A stretch of DNA of 64,000 nt from Microbacterium lushaniae (GCF_008727775.1 NZ_CP044232.1:1364001-1428000); one strand, 5' to 3'; positions 26,677-34,961 are shown, numbered from the stretch's first letter. The notes: generated from the letters alone by a model not told the origin. Program-made: numbers and translations.

Positions 26677-28101
26677 CCTGTCGATGGGGGAGGTCGCGGG
26701 GACGGATACTGCCGGCCCGGGGCGCGACCGCCGGCGGATCGTCGTCGCCAAGGCTGAGCCGAACCCGAGCGCCGCCGCCACGATGGACGCGATCAGCGCG
26801 ACCTTCAGCGCCGGCAGACCGTCTCCGAGCGTCTCGGCGGCGATCGAATACAGGACGGAAGCCCCCGCGATGCCCAGGGCGGCGCCGAACTGGAAGCACG
26901 TGTACAGGACCGCGCTGACGACACCCTGGTCTTCGCGAGGGGCGCGCTCGGTGGCCGCGATCGTCAGCGGGCCGTACGCGAAGGTGAAGGCCAATCCGAG
27001 GGCCACGAGCCCCGGAAGGAAATGCAGATAGTGGTCAGCGCCATCCAGCGGGAGGAACAGGGTGTAGGAGATCAGGGCGAACCCCAGGCCGGTGGTGGCC
27101 ACCGGCCACACACCGAATCGCCGGACCAGCAGCGGCGTGACCAGGGGAGCCAGGATCGCGTCCATCGCCAGCACCAGCATGCCCAGCGCCGAGTGGAGCG
27201 CCGACCACCCGAGGGACTCCTGCAGGTAGAAGACGAACACGAGTTGGAAGCCCGCGAAACCGGCCGCCAGCGAGGCGGCCCCGATCACCGCCGGCACCGC
27301 CGCGGATTGCGACAGAACCGACAGGGACAGGAGCGGCTCCGCCGCCCGTCGGAGTCGCGCGATGAAGAGCAGGAAGGCGGTCACGGCCGCGACCGTCCAC
27401 GCCACCGGGGGGAAGGGGCCGGCGTGGTGGGCGAGGGATTCGATGCCGAGCATGGCGAACGCGACGGCGGCGGCGATGAGCACCGCTCCGGGATAGTCCA
27501 CGCGCGACCCGCGCCGGCCCGTGACATCGCGCGGGACCAGAGCCGACGCCCCGGCGAACAGGAGGACTCCGACGCCCGCGGGGAAGAGGAAGACCCACCG
27601 CCAGCCCAGGAGGGAGAGGAAGCCTCCGGCGACCAGGCCGATCGAGAAACCCGCCGCCCCGATGCCCGCGTAGATGAGAACCGCGCGATCCCGTACGTGC
27701 CCGGCCGGATACGTCGTGTTGATGATCGCCAGCCCCGCCGGCATGAGGAAGGCCGCGCACGCACCGGTGAGGACGCGCATCGCGATGAGGATCCAGACGT
27801 CGTCGGCGAGCCCGCCCACGAGCGAGAACGCGGTGAACGCCGCCAGCCCGACGAGGAAGACGCGGCGGTGCCCGTACGCGTCCGCCACGCGCCCGCCGAC
27901 GAGCATCAGAGCGCCGTAACTGACGACGTATCCGCTGACGATCCACTGGACCTGCGGAGTCGTCAGGCCCAGGTCGGCACGGATGGAAGGAAGGGCGACG
28001 TTGAACATCGCGACGTCCATGCCCTCGAGGAAGGCCGCGCCGCACAGGACGGCGAGGAGGGCGGCTCGCGCCAGTGGCGCCGAGGGGATGGGGCGGGACA
28101 T
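26668..28101 (-). CDS. MFS drug exporter, DHA2 (EmrB/QacA) type
   Basis: A 477-residue major-facilitator protein with about fourteen helices. Family motifs include QWIVSGYVVSYGALMLVGGRVADAYGHRRVF (residues about 49-79) in the first half and the proton-antiport motif C region near 150. It is divergent from an HxlR-type regulator gene that carries a frameshift, which may leave it constitutively expressed. Substrate unknown. Confidence 0.92.
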   Translation of the reverse strand: MSRPIPSAPLARAALLAVLCGAAFLEGMDVAMFNVALPSIRADLGLTTPQVQWIVSGYVVSYGALMLVGGRVADAYGHRRVFLVGLAAFTAFSLVGGLADDVWILIAMRVLTGACAAFLMPAGLAIINTTYPAGHVRDRAVLIYAGIGAAGFSIGLVAGGFLSLLGWRWVFLFPAGVGVLLFAGASALVPRDVTGRRGSRVDYPGAVLIAAAVAFAMLGIESLAHHAGPFPPVAWTVAAVTAFLLFIARLRRAAEPLLSLSVLSQSAAVPAVIGAASLAAGFAGFQLVFVFYLQESLGWSALHSALGMLVLAMDAILAPLVTPLLVRRFGVWPVATTGLGFALISYTLFLPLDGADHYLHFLPGLVALGLAFTFAYGPLTIAATERAPREDQGVVSAVLYTCFQFGAALGIAGASVLYSIAAETLGDGLPALKVALIASIVAAALGFGSALATTIRRRSRPGPAVSVPATSPIDRSA

Positions 28102-28116
28102 CGGGGCCTCCGGGTT

Positions 28117-28199
28117 CGGTTACCAATTGTTCGAGGCCTCATATTGCGTCACCATGGAGGCATGGTGGAAGAAGGCACTTTGCAGTCACCCGGTTACCA
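28117..28199. repeat. Two copies of CGGTTACCA flanking the start of the HxlR gene
   Basis: The 9-base word occurs at 28117-28125, sixteen bases before the MFS gene start, and at 28191-28199, inside the HxlR gene's first codons. The spacing is 74 bases, about seven helical turns. The word could be a half-site for the regulator acting on both divergent genes. Confidence 0.35.
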
Positions 28200-28595
28200 C
28201 AAGGGAACGGAGGGGTGGGACGCCTTCCAATGGGATCGGCGCGAGGACTGCGAGGTTCGCCAGATCCTCGATCGCATCGCCGACAAGTGGTCGTTGCTGG
28301 TGATCGCCCTTCTCGACGACACCCCGATGCGCTTCACCGAGCTGCAGCGTGCCGTGGACGGCATCAGCCAACGGATGCTCACCGTGACGCTGCGGCACCT
28401 CGAGCGTGACGGCCTGGTGAACCGGGTGGTCTACCCCGTCATCCCCCGCGCGTGGAGTACAGCCTCACCTCGGTGGGGCGGGGTTTGCACGCCACCGTGC
28501 AGTCGCTGGTGACGTGGACCGAGGAGAACACCGACTACATCGTGCGTGCGCGCAACGAGTACGACCGCCGCGAGGACGGCGCCCCCACCGGATGA
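28162..28595 (+). pseudogene. HxlR-family regulator with a one-base frameshift
   Basis: The first ~94 codons encode an HxlR winged helix (CEVRQILDRIADKWSLLVIALL, MRFTELQRAVDGISQRMLTVTLRHLERDGL). After VYPVI the frame is lost at a run of five C (28443-28447). Adding one C restores PPRVEYSLTSVGRGL and the family C-terminus, ending at TGA 28595. Without it the frame runs to 28512 with an unrelated tail. HxlR proteins need this C-terminal part for dimerisation, so the gene is probably inactive, unless the base was lost in sequencing. Confidence 0.75.
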
Positions 28596-28608
28596 GGCGG
28601 GCCGCGCG

Positions 28609-28968
28609 TCAGGCTGGTCCGCCGGGGTGCGCGAGGTCGTAGGCCCGCGCCACCTTCTGCGGGACGACCATGCGCCACGCGTCGACGACGAGCTCGCGCG
28701 CCTCGCCCGGATCCAGTGCCTCGAGGTCGGCGTGGACCCAGTTGAAGCGGAGGTCGGATGCCGAGGGCATCTGGAACTTGCGCGGATCGCCGCCCACCAG
28801 CGCCTCCCGCTCCTCCTTGGGGAAGGCGAACCCCATGACGCTCTGGTCCGACGAGAAGGCGACGTACACCAACGAGCCGACGCGGAACTTGAGCTTCCCG
28901 CGCACGTAAGCGGGGGAGGAGCGCTCCAGCGACGTGCCCAGGGCGAGGACGTCGCCGATGACCGCCAT
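28609..28968 (-). CDS. MmcQ/YjbR-family protein
   Basis: A 119-residue soluble protein. LKFRVGSLVYVAFSSDQSVMGFAFP and the closing LVVDAWRMVVPQKVARAY fit the MmcQ/YjbR DNA-binding-like fold, a small family of unclear role. ATG 28968 gives the family length. It is divergent from a PadR regulator gene. Confidence 0.8.
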   Translation of the reverse strand: MAVIGDVLALGTSLERSSPAYVRGKLKFRVGSLVYVAFSSDQSVMGFAFPKEEREALVGGDPRKFQMPSASDLRFNWVHADLEALDPGEARELVVDAWRMVVPQKVARAYDLAHPGGPA

Positions 28969-29037
28969 GCCGACATCCCAATCGGGTCCGCCGCATCCGT
29001 CAAGGACACGCGGGTATTCTGGCGCTAGAATAGCGGC

Positions 29038-29613
29038 GTGGAACTCACTCCGGCCGAGTTGACCCTCCTCGGGCTCGTCGTGGAGCGCCCGCAGCACGGC
29101 TACGAGCTGGAACAGGTCATCGAGCAGCGCGGCATCCGGCAGTGGACCGACATCGGCTTCTCCTCGATCTACTATCTGCTCGCCAAGCTGGAGAAGCGCG
29201 GACTCGTGGAAGCGGCGCAGGCATCCGGCGGTGCGAAAGCCCGGCGCGTCTTCCACGCCACGGCCGACGGGCGGGATGCGGCGGCCCGCGGCGCCCGCAC
29301 CCTCATCGCCGAAGCGGCACCTGCGCCGCACCCCGTACTGGCCGGGATCGCGAACCTCCCGCTGCTCGCCGAGCACGAGTACGCCGCCGCGCTGGGCGCC
29401 AGGCTCGTGCAGATCGACGCGCGGATCGCGGCGGTCGAGGCCGCCGAGCGCGCCCAGGAACCCCTCCCGATGGCGGCATCCGAAGTCCTCTCCTACTCGC
29501 TGAGCCTCATGAAGGCAGAAAGGTCGTGGCTCGCAGCGCGGGCCCAGGTGTCCCATGACCGAGAAGATCGATCTGAAGAAGACCCTCGACAGCTACCGGG
29601 CGCCTCGGGGTGA
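29038..29613 (+). CDS. PadR-family transcriptional regulator
   Basis: A 191-residue protein with the PadR winged helix (ELTLLGLVVERPQHGYELEQVIEQR, SIYYLLAKLEKRGLVE) and a C-terminal helical domain. The GTG at 29038 is the start. The stop lies 59 bases inside the next gene, an unusually long overlap; its last ~19 residues are hydrophilic and may be non-functional. It probably acts with the GyrI-like protein downstream. Confidence 0.88.
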   Translation: MELTPAELTLLGLVVERPQHGYELEQVIEQRGIRQWTDIGFSSIYYLLAKLEKRGLVEAAQASGGAKARRVFHATADGRDAAARGARTLIAEAAPAPHPVLAGIANLPLLAEHEYAAALGARLVQIDARIAAVEAAERAQEPLPMAASEVLSYSLSLMKAERSWLAARAQVSHDREDRSEEDPRQLPGASG

Positions 29614-30184
29614 ATTCCGCATCGTCGACGTCCCCGACCTGCAGTACCTGATGATCGACGGGCACGGCGACCCGAACACGTCACCGGCGTACTCCGAGGC
29701 CCTGGAGGCGCTGTACCCGGTGGCGTACAAGCTGAAGTTCGCCAGCAAGCGGGAGCTCGGGCGCGACTACGTCGTCCCGCCGCTGGAAGGACTGTGGTGG
29801 GCCGATGACATGGCGGCCTTCACCGCATCGCGCGACAAGTCCCAGTGGGACTGGACGATGATGCTCCTCGTCCCCGATTGGATCGAGACCGCCATGGTGG
29901 CGGATGCTGTCGCCCAGGCCGGAGCGAAGGCCCCGCCCGCGCGCCTGGCCGACGTCCGACTCGAGGGACTCTCTGAGGGGCGCTGCGTGCAGACCCTGCA
30001 CGTCGGCTCGTTCGACGACGAGGCGCCCGTCCTCGCCCGCATGCACGAGGAGTTCATCCCTGCCCAGGGTCTCCGCATGGCCGGCCGGCATCACGAGATC
30101 TACTTCAGCGACTTCCGCACGGTCGCCCCCGAGAAGCTCCGCACCATCCTGCGCCAGCCCGTCACGCCGGGCCCGCCGCAGTGA
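29555..30184 (+). CDS. GyrI-like small-molecule-binding protein
   Basis: A 209-residue protein of the GyrI-like (SHS2 fold) group: DVPDLQYLMIDGHGDPN near the start, DDEAPVLARMHEEFIPAQGL and HHEIYFSDFRTV near the end. The family binds or hydrolyses cationic or cytotoxic small molecules. It overlaps the PadR gene, so the pair is likely a sensor and binding-protein unit. Confidence 0.85.
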   Translation: MTEKIDLKKTLDSYRAPRGEFRIVDVPDLQYLMIDGHGDPNTSPAYSEALEALYPVAYKLKFASKRELGRDYVVPPLEGLWWADDMAAFTASRDKSQWDWTMMLLVPDWIETAMVADAVAQAGAKAPPARLADVRLEGLSEGRCVQTLHVGSFDDEAPVLARMHEEFIPAQGLRMAGRHHEIYFSDFRTVAPEKLRTILRQPVTPGPPQ

Positions 30185-30217
30185 TCCGACCCTCATGCGA
30201 AGCGGCGTCGCCCCGCG

Positions 30218-30853
30218 TCAGGCGGCTTCGCCGCGCGTGAGCCCGAGAGTGGCGATGAGGTCTTCGTGAAGCTGGAACCAGACGCGGTGACACGAGTCGA
30301 CGCCTCCGCGGTCGACCCAGTCGTGGTCTCCCGCCCGGGCCCGCCGGAGTGCGGCGGCGAAACGAGTGTCATATCCGCCGAAGCGCGCCAATCGGCCGCT
30401 GAGCCGCCGGATGAGCGGGCCCAGAAACCCCTCGAGTGAGCCCAGTTCCGCCAGGACGCCGGCGTCCCAGTGCGGATCCAGGTGATCGTTCTGGGCGAGC
30501 ACGTCGGAAGGGGAGGGGCGCACCTGCCAGTCGGCGCAGGCTGCCAGCAGGCGTGCATTCGCGGGGAGGAAGTCCCGGTGCGCCTCGGCGAGCGCTCCTC
30601 GTGCACCGGATTCGTCGAGCTCCCGTGCGAGCTGCCGCTCGTTCTCGATCTTCCCCGCCTCGGTCAGCGACCATCCGGAGAGGTCGATGAACCTCGAGTG
30701 CTGGACCCACCCGCGCCGCTGGAAGTCGCGCAGGGCGTCGTCGGCCTGGACGGGCTCCAGGCCGAACCGTTGCGCGACCTCCGGGGTGTCGGCGAAACCT
30801 GCGAGGCGCACCGAGTGCAGGACGAGCAGGCCGGATGCCGAGGCGCGGGTCAT
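30218..30853 (-). CDS. Hypothetical winged-helix-like protein (211 residues)
   Basis: The N-terminal ~75 residues (LLVLHSVRLAGFADTPEVAQRF, RGWVQHSRFIDLSGWSLTEAG) read as a winged helix that may bind DNA. The rest is helical with WVDRGGVDSCHRVWFQLHEDLIATLGL at the end. It overlaps the upstream HTH gene by four bases (30850-30853). It is probably co-regulated with, and functionally tied to, the divergent phosphotransferase operon. Family not recognised. Confidence 0.75.
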   Translation of the reverse strand: MTRASASGLLVLHSVRLAGFADTPEVAQRFGLEPVQADDALRDFQRRGWVQHSRFIDLSGWSLTEAGKIENERQLARELDESGARGALAEAHRDFLPANARLLAACADWQVRPSPSDVLAQNDHLDPHWDAGVLAELGSLEGFLGPLIRRLSGRLARFGGYDTRFAAALRRARAGDHDWVDRGGVDSCHRVWFQLHEDLIATLGLTRGEAA

Positions 30854-31242
30854 CGGCGGCTGCTTCGCCGCTCGGTCAGGCGGTTGTAGTGCTGCTGGCA
30901 GGCTTGCGGAGAGTTGAACCCCATCGACTCGGCGATCTGAGCCCACGTGAGACCCGCGCTGCGGGCAACGAACAGCAGGCCCGCCTCCAGTCCCTCGACC
31001 TCCGAGCGAGCCTCGGCGAGAAGGGTGAGCGCGCTGAGCAGGCCGTCGGTGGGGAGGTCGGGGGATCGCCAGAGGGCGAACTGGGCCAGATCGATCGCGG
31101 AGGGGTGGGATGCGGGCCGCCACGGGCGAGGGTCGAGCGCTTTCGCGCCGTGCTCATGCAGGGTCGCGCGCGCCATCCGGTAGCGGTCCGCCGCGGCGTG
31201 GTCTTCCCGCGCTGCGTCGGCGATAGGGGTCTTGCGGATCAC
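30850..31242 (-). CDS. Small HTH protein, probably translated from a leaderless mRNA
   Basis: A 130-residue protein ending in a helix-turn-helix (GLTWAQIAESMGFNSPQACQQHYNRL, residues 97-122). I place the start at GTG 31242: a TTGACA box (31272-31277), 17 bases, CATGCT and six bases put the transcription start on this codon. The ATG at 31299 would overlap the ATG of the divergent gene and leave no promoter. It is a candidate regulator of both operons through the CAACG cluster. Confidence 0.7.
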   Translation of the reverse strand: MIRKTPIADAAREDHAAADRYRMARATLHEHGAKALDPRPWRPASHPSAIDLAQFALWRSPDLPTDGLLSALTLLAEARSEVEGLEAGLLFVARSAGLTWAQIAESMGFNSPQACQQHYNRLTERRSSRR

Positions 31243-31260
31243 AGGATCAGCATGAAGAAT

Positions 31261-31287
31261 CAACGGATCGTTGTCAACGTTCTGTTG
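31261..31287. promoter_or_regulatory. Alternating CAACG half-site cluster between divergent operons
   Basis: Four half-sites alternate in 27 bases: CAACG (31261-31265), CGTTG (31269-31273), CAACG (31275-31279) and TGTTG (31283-31287, one mismatch). They cover the TTGACA box of the minus-strand gene and the expected transcription start of the plus-strand gene (TTGCGG at 31232, 17 bases, AAGAAT at 31255). One dimeric regulator bound here could control both directions. Confidence 0.5.
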
Positions 31288-31297
31288 AAGGGGCGCC

Positions 31298-32527
31298 ATG
31301 ATCCGCTGGCTCGAGGACGCCGTCGCGCAGGAGTGCGGGGCCAAGGCGGCGACCATGGGCGCGTTGCGCCGGGCGGGATTTCCCGTACCGGAGGGCTTCG
31401 TCATCCCCTTCTCCGCCTACCTCGGCGCAGTGACGCGGAGCGCTCCGCGCGCAGGGGCCGACGACGTCCTGTCCGGCGCCGGCGTTCCGGTGATCCCGCC
31501 GGAGATGACGGAGGCGATCGCGCGACACCTGTCGGGCTGGGGTGGTGCGCCCGTGGCGGTGCGTTCTTCTGCGCGCGACGAGGACGCCCAGGGCGCCTCC
31601 GCCGCCGGCCAGTACGCCACAGTGCTGGGCGCGCACGACGTCGGGTCGGTGAGCGCCGCCGTCCGCACCTGCTGGTCCTCCCTGCACGGCGACCGCGCCC
31701 GCTCGTACCGTCATGGCCTGCCACGCCGCCCGCACCCCGGGCCGGCGATGGCTGTCATCGTTCAGCGGCTCGTCGACGCGCGGGTCTCCGGAGTGATGTT
31801 CACCTCGAGTCCGGGGCAGGTCACTCGTATCGAATGCGCCTGGGGATTGGGGATCGGCACCGTGGGCGGCACCGTCGATCCCGACCGGTACGAGGTCCAC
31901 GGCGACGGCGCTGTGGTGCGCACGATCGGGCGGAAGCTGACCCGTTCCGATCGCTCGGGAGAGACCATTCGCACGCGGCGCGTGCGGCCGCCGCAGCGCG
32001 TCGCACCGACCATCGATGACGCCACGGCGAGGACTGTGAGCGGGCTGGGTCAGGACATCGCCGACGTGCTCGGTGCCCCGCAGGACATCGAGTGGGCGAT
32101 GGATCGCGACGGGATCTGGATCCTCCAGGCGCGTCCGGTCACCGCCGATATCCCTTCGCCCGTCAGCAGCACGGCGTCCGCCCCGCTCCAGGGAATTCCG
32201 GGCAGCCGTGGGATCGCGTGCGGTCCGGCGCGGATCATCACGGGGCCGGCCGACTTCGTCCGTGTTCGGCGGGGGGACATCCTCGTGTGCCGGTACACCG
32301 ACCCCAGCTGGACGCCCCTCCTGCGCGCGGCTGCCGGCGTCGTCACCGAAACCGGAGGTGCGCTCTCGCACGCCGCGATCGTGGCCCGCGAGCACGGCAT
32401 TCCCGCTGTCCTCGGTGTCCCGCGCGCCACCAGCCGCATCACCGAATCCGCCGCGCTCACCATCGACGGGGCACGCGGCACCGTCGACCTCCACCGCCCG
32501 CCCCCCTATCCCATGGAGCAGAAGTGA
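31298..32527 (+). CDS. Compact PEP synthase/rifampin phosphotransferase-like protein
   Basis: A 409-residue protein. Residues 1-285 form a complete PPDK_N ATP-grasp domain (GAKAATMGALRRAGFPVPEG, VAVRSSARDEDAQGASAAGQ, WAMDRDGIWILQARPV). Residues 295-395 form the mobile phosphohistidine domain with His358 in ETGGALSHAAIVAREHGIPAV. PEP synthase and rifampin phosphotransferase have a large substrate domain as well; here the two domains are joined directly. The product may pass phosphate from ATP to a partner protein or a small molecule held between domains. The gene has AAGGGG ahead of its ATG. A histidine phosphatase gene follows. Confidence 0.85.
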   Translation: MIRWLEDAVAQECGAKAATMGALRRAGFPVPEGFVIPFSAYLGAVTRSAPRAGADDVLSGAGVPVIPPEMTEAIARHLSGWGGAPVAVRSSARDEDAQGASAAGQYATVLGAHDVGSVSAAVRTCWSSLHGDRARSYRHGLPRRPHPGPAMAVIVQRLVDARVSGVMFTSSPGQVTRIECAWGLGIGTVGGTVDPDRYEVHGDGAVVRTIGRKLTRSDRSGETIRTRRVRPPQRVAPTIDDATARTVSGLGQDIADVLGAPQDIEWAMDRDGIWILQARPVTADIPSPVSSTASAPLQGIPGSRGIACGPARIITGPADFVRVRRGDILVCRYTDPSWTPLLRAAAGVVTETGGALSHAAIVAREHGIPAVLGVPRATSRITESAALTIDGARGTVDLHRPPPYPMEQK

Positions 32528-32564
32528 GAACATCAGCCACGCCCCTCCGGCCCCACGCGCGATC

Positions 32565-33173
32565 ATGACGACACGTCACCTCTACATTGCACGGCACGGC
32601 GCAGCCGACCCGTTCGGAACCCTCACCGAAACCGGTCGTCGGCAGGCGGAGCTCCTGGGGGAACGGCTCGCGTCCCTGCCCATCAGCGCGATCTGGCACT
32701 CGCCGTTGCCCCGCGCCGCCGCCACCGCCCGCGAGGTGGCCCGGCACCTCCCGGCTGCTACCGTCGCCGAAGCGGCCGAACTCATCGACAACATCCCCTA
32801 CGTCCCGCCCGGCGACACGATGCCCCCGGGCTGGGCGGGCTTCTTCGACGGTTACGCGGAGGCAGACGCGGCCGCGGGTCGGCGGACTGCCGACACGCTC
32901 ACGGAACGTTTCGCGACGGCGGGACCCGCGGGGCAGGGGACGGCAGAGCGGCACGAAGTGCTCATCACGCACGATTACCCGATCGCGTGGCTCGTGCGCC
33001 ACGCGCTGGAGTCCCCGCCCGCGCGCTGGCTGGACCTCACCAGCGCGAACGCCGCACTCACCGTGCTCACCTACCGAGCAGGGGCTGCTCCGACGGTCAT
33101 GATGTTCAACGACATGAGTCACCTCTCCGACGACCTGCGATGGACGGGGTTCCGACCGGCGCTCCGCCCGTGA
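32565..33173 (+). CDS. Histidine phosphatase (phosphoglycerate-mutase-like) family protein
   Basis: A 202-residue protein with the RHG motif (LYIARHGAADPFG, residues 5-17), a conserved Arg in HSPLPRAAATA and a second His in EVLITHDYP. The fold removes phosphate through a phosphohistidine. It lies 37 bases after the phosphotransferase gene; removal of phosphate from that pathway's product or partner is possible but unproven. Confidence 0.88.
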   Translation: MTTRHLYIARHGAADPFGTLTETGRRQAELLGERLASLPISAIWHSPLPRAAATAREVARHLPAATVAEAAELIDNIPYVPPGDTMPPGWAGFFDGYAEADAAAGRRTADTLTERFATAGPAGQGTAERHEVLITHDYPIAWLVRHALESPPARWLDLTSANAALTVLTYRAGAAPTVMMFNDMSHLSDDLRWTGFRPALRP

Positions 33174-33183
33174 GAATGGAACG

Positions 33184-33672
33184 GTGACGCCCGCGAGCCC
33201 CGTCTTCCGCGCGCCCATGCGGTCGCGGCAACGCGGCGTGGATGGCGGAGCAGCCGTGGAGCGCGCGCTCACGCACGGCCTCTGCGGGATCGGCGGCGTG
33301 CTGGCATCCAGACCCGCCTCCCTCGCGGCGGCCGCCGAGCAGGTGGCCGCCCGCTACGACGAGAGGATGGCCCGGCGGCTGGAGCGGTTCGCGGCGGCGC
33401 CCGATGGCGCATTCGTGTGGACCCGGGATGCCGAGGGACTCCTCTGGCTGGGGCGCCTGGACGGCGGGTGGCGCTACGACGGGGGCGCCGAGGCGGCGGC
33501 GGTCGACCTCGTGCACGTCCGCCCCTGTACGTGGCTGGATGCGCCGATACCCCACGACGACGTGCCGCCGGGCGTGCACCGGACCTTCGCCCGCGGCGGA
33601 CGCAACTGGCAGCAGATCCACGACGGCACGGTGTCCGGGCTCACGTCCGGGCTGTGGAACGACTCGCGCTGA
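33184..33672 (+). CDS. Hypothetical protein (162 residues)
   Basis: The frame starts with GTG 10 bases after the phosphatase gene and belongs to the same operon. The middle part has RLERFAAAPDGAFVWTRDAEGLLWLGRLDGGWRYD and the end GGRNWQQIHDGTVSGLTSGLW. I do not recognise the family. The aromatic-rich beta strands suggest a small ligand-binding domain. Confidence 0.7.
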   Translation: MTPASPVFRAPMRSRQRGVDGGAAVERALTHGLCGIGGVLASRPASLAAAAEQVAARYDERMARRLERFAAAPDGAFVWTRDAEGLLWLGRLDGGWRYDGGAEAAAVDLVHVRPCTWLDAPIPHDDVPPGVHRTFARGGRNWQQIHDGTVSGLTSGLWNDSR

Positions 33673-33720
33673 ACGGCGTCCTTCCCTCGAGTGGGGCCGG
33701 CTCGCGCCGCGGCGGTCGGG

Positions 33721-34434
33721 TCACTCGTCGATGATGGCGGCGAGCCCGGCGATGACGCGGCCGAGCCCGAACTCCCATGCGGCGTCCGGGCTGTAGGGGC
33801 CGCCCATGCTCTCGCCCGCCGCGGCTCCCACGCGCCGTGCCAGCGGGAAGTCCTGCCCCACGTAGTGGGCCAGCGTGTCGGCCGACTCCGACCAGATCGC
33901 GCCGAATTCGGGGACGACGAGCCGGGCGGATGCGTTGGCCTTGACGAAATCCAGGACGAACGCGAGGGTGGCGTCGCGCTGCACCCCGTCGATCCCGGTG
34001 TCATCGAACGCGTGGAGCTCGTGGTCGTACTTGGCGATGGTGCCGGGCCCGAGCGCCGAGCGCGGGTCGTGCACGTCGAGGAGCCAGGGGTGCCTGGTGT
34101 GCAGCGCGAGGTTCGCGTCGGCGACGGCGCGCACGCGCGAGCGCCAGTCCATATCCCGGTACGGCGGCGGTGTCATCGTCGTGTGCGCGCTGTCGGTCAT
34201 GAGGACCACAAGATCGTCGCGCGAATTGACGTGCGTGTACACCGACATCGTCGACATCCCGAGCGACTGCGCCAGCGCCCGGACCGTCACTGCGTCCAGC
34301 CCTGACGCGTCCGCCAAGGCGATCGCGCCGTCGACCACGGTGGACGTCGATCGCTTCGCTCGCGGCCCGCGGCTCCCGCCATCGGGGGCGTTCGGATGAC
34401 CGCGCCAGAGGAGGTCGATCAACGGTCTCGGCAC
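33721..34434 (-). CDS. TetR-family transcriptional regulator
   Basis: A 237-residue protein with a TetR N-terminal HTH (DGAIALADASGLDAVTVRALAQSLGMSTMSVYTHV, about 34-68) and a TetR_C-type ligand domain. GTG 34434 is chosen, with GGGAG six bases upstream. It is divergent from a VOC-family gene, with a CGTAC palindrome between them, so it probably represses both. Confidence 0.9.
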   Translation of the reverse strand: MPRPLIDLLWRGHPNAPDGGSRGPRAKRSTSTVVDGAIALADASGLDAVTVRALAQSLGMSTMSVYTHVNSRDDLVVLMTDSAHTTMTPPPYRDMDWRSRVRAVADANLALHTRHPWLLDVHDPRSALGPGTIAKYDHELHAFDDTGIDGVQRDATLAFVLDFVKANASARLVVPEFGAIWSESADTLAHYVGQDFPLARRVGAAAGESMGGPYSPDAAWEFGLGRVIAGLAAIIDE

Positions 34435-34462
34435 GCTCCCATTGTGTCGCACCACCACACTA

Positions 34463-34475
34463 CGTACAATGTACG
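34463..34475. promoter_or_regulatory. TetR-type operator candidate CGTAC-AAT-GTACG
   Basis: Perfect 5-base arms around three bases; outward the symmetry continues to 7 of 8 positions over 19 bases (34460-34478). It lies midway between the TetR start (34434) and the VOC start (34498), where a TetR dimer would control both. Confidence 0.65.
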
Positions 34476-34497
34476 GAGTTAGACAGGAGGAGCGGAT

Positions 34498-34899
34498 ATG
34501 CACATCACCCAGTCGGCGATCTCTCTCAACGTGCGCGACGTGGACGCGTCGGCCGAGTTCGCCAGGAGGCATTTCGGATTCGAAGACCAGATGGCATCCG
34601 ACGGCTTCGTGTCGCTGGGGCATCCGACAGCGGGGGTCAACCTCATCTTCCTGGCGACGGGCCTGTCCACGTTCCGGCCGGCAGAGGTGGCAGGACCGGC
34701 GGGTCAGGGCCTGCTGCTGGTGTTCGTGGTCGACGGTCTGGACGCCGAGTTCGCGCGCATCCAGACGTCCGGGGCACGTGTGGTGACACCGCCGGAGACG
34801 GAGCCGTGGGGAGAGCGCTTCTGCCAGTTCGCCGACCCCAACGGCCTGATCTGGCAGCTGGTGGAGTGGGTGGACGACGTGGTGCCGACCACGTCGTGA
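34498..34899 (+). CDS. VOC-family (glyoxalase/bleomycin-resistance-like) protein
   Basis: A 133-residue protein with two beta-alpha-beta-beta-beta units: SLNVRDVDASAEFARRHFGF at the start and GERFCQFADPNGLIWQLVEW at the end. An AGGAGG lies eight bases before the ATG. The family includes glyoxalases and antibiotic-binding proteins; specificity is not readable. Its expression is probably controlled by the divergent TetR protein. Confidence 0.88.
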   Translation: MHITQSAISLNVRDVDASAEFARRHFGFEDQMASDGFVSLGHPTAGVNLIFLATGLSTFRPAEVAGPAGQGLLLVFVVDGLDAEFARIQTSGARVVTPPETEPWGERFCQFADPNGLIWQLVEWVDDVVPTTS

Positions 34900-34923
34900 T
34901 CCCGTCGTGCCCGTCTTCGCGCT

Positions 34924-34961
34924 GGGTGTGGTGTACCCGGGACTCCCGCTACACCACACCC
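34924..34961. terminator. Bidirectional terminator-like hairpin
   Basis: GGGTGTGGTGTA (34924-34935) and TACACCACACCC (34950-34961) form a perfect 12-base stem with a 14-base loop between the convergent VOC and VIT-family genes. Its right arm includes the last codons and part of the stop of the VIT gene. There is no T-run on either strand. Confidence 0.55.

Noticed and set aside
26684..28126. Other frames antisense or shifted to the MFS gene, including one with a His/Asp-rich product
   Set aside because: All overlap the intact 14-helix transporter and show no motif.
31297..31299. ATG at 31299 as the start of the minus-strand HTH gene
   Set aside because: It overlaps the opposite gene's ATG and lies upstream of a good TTGACA promoter, so GTG 31242 fits better.
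31298..32527. Full rifampin phosphotransferase
   Set aside because: The protein is less than half the usual ~860 residues and lacks the rifampin-binding domain, so that name would be misleading.
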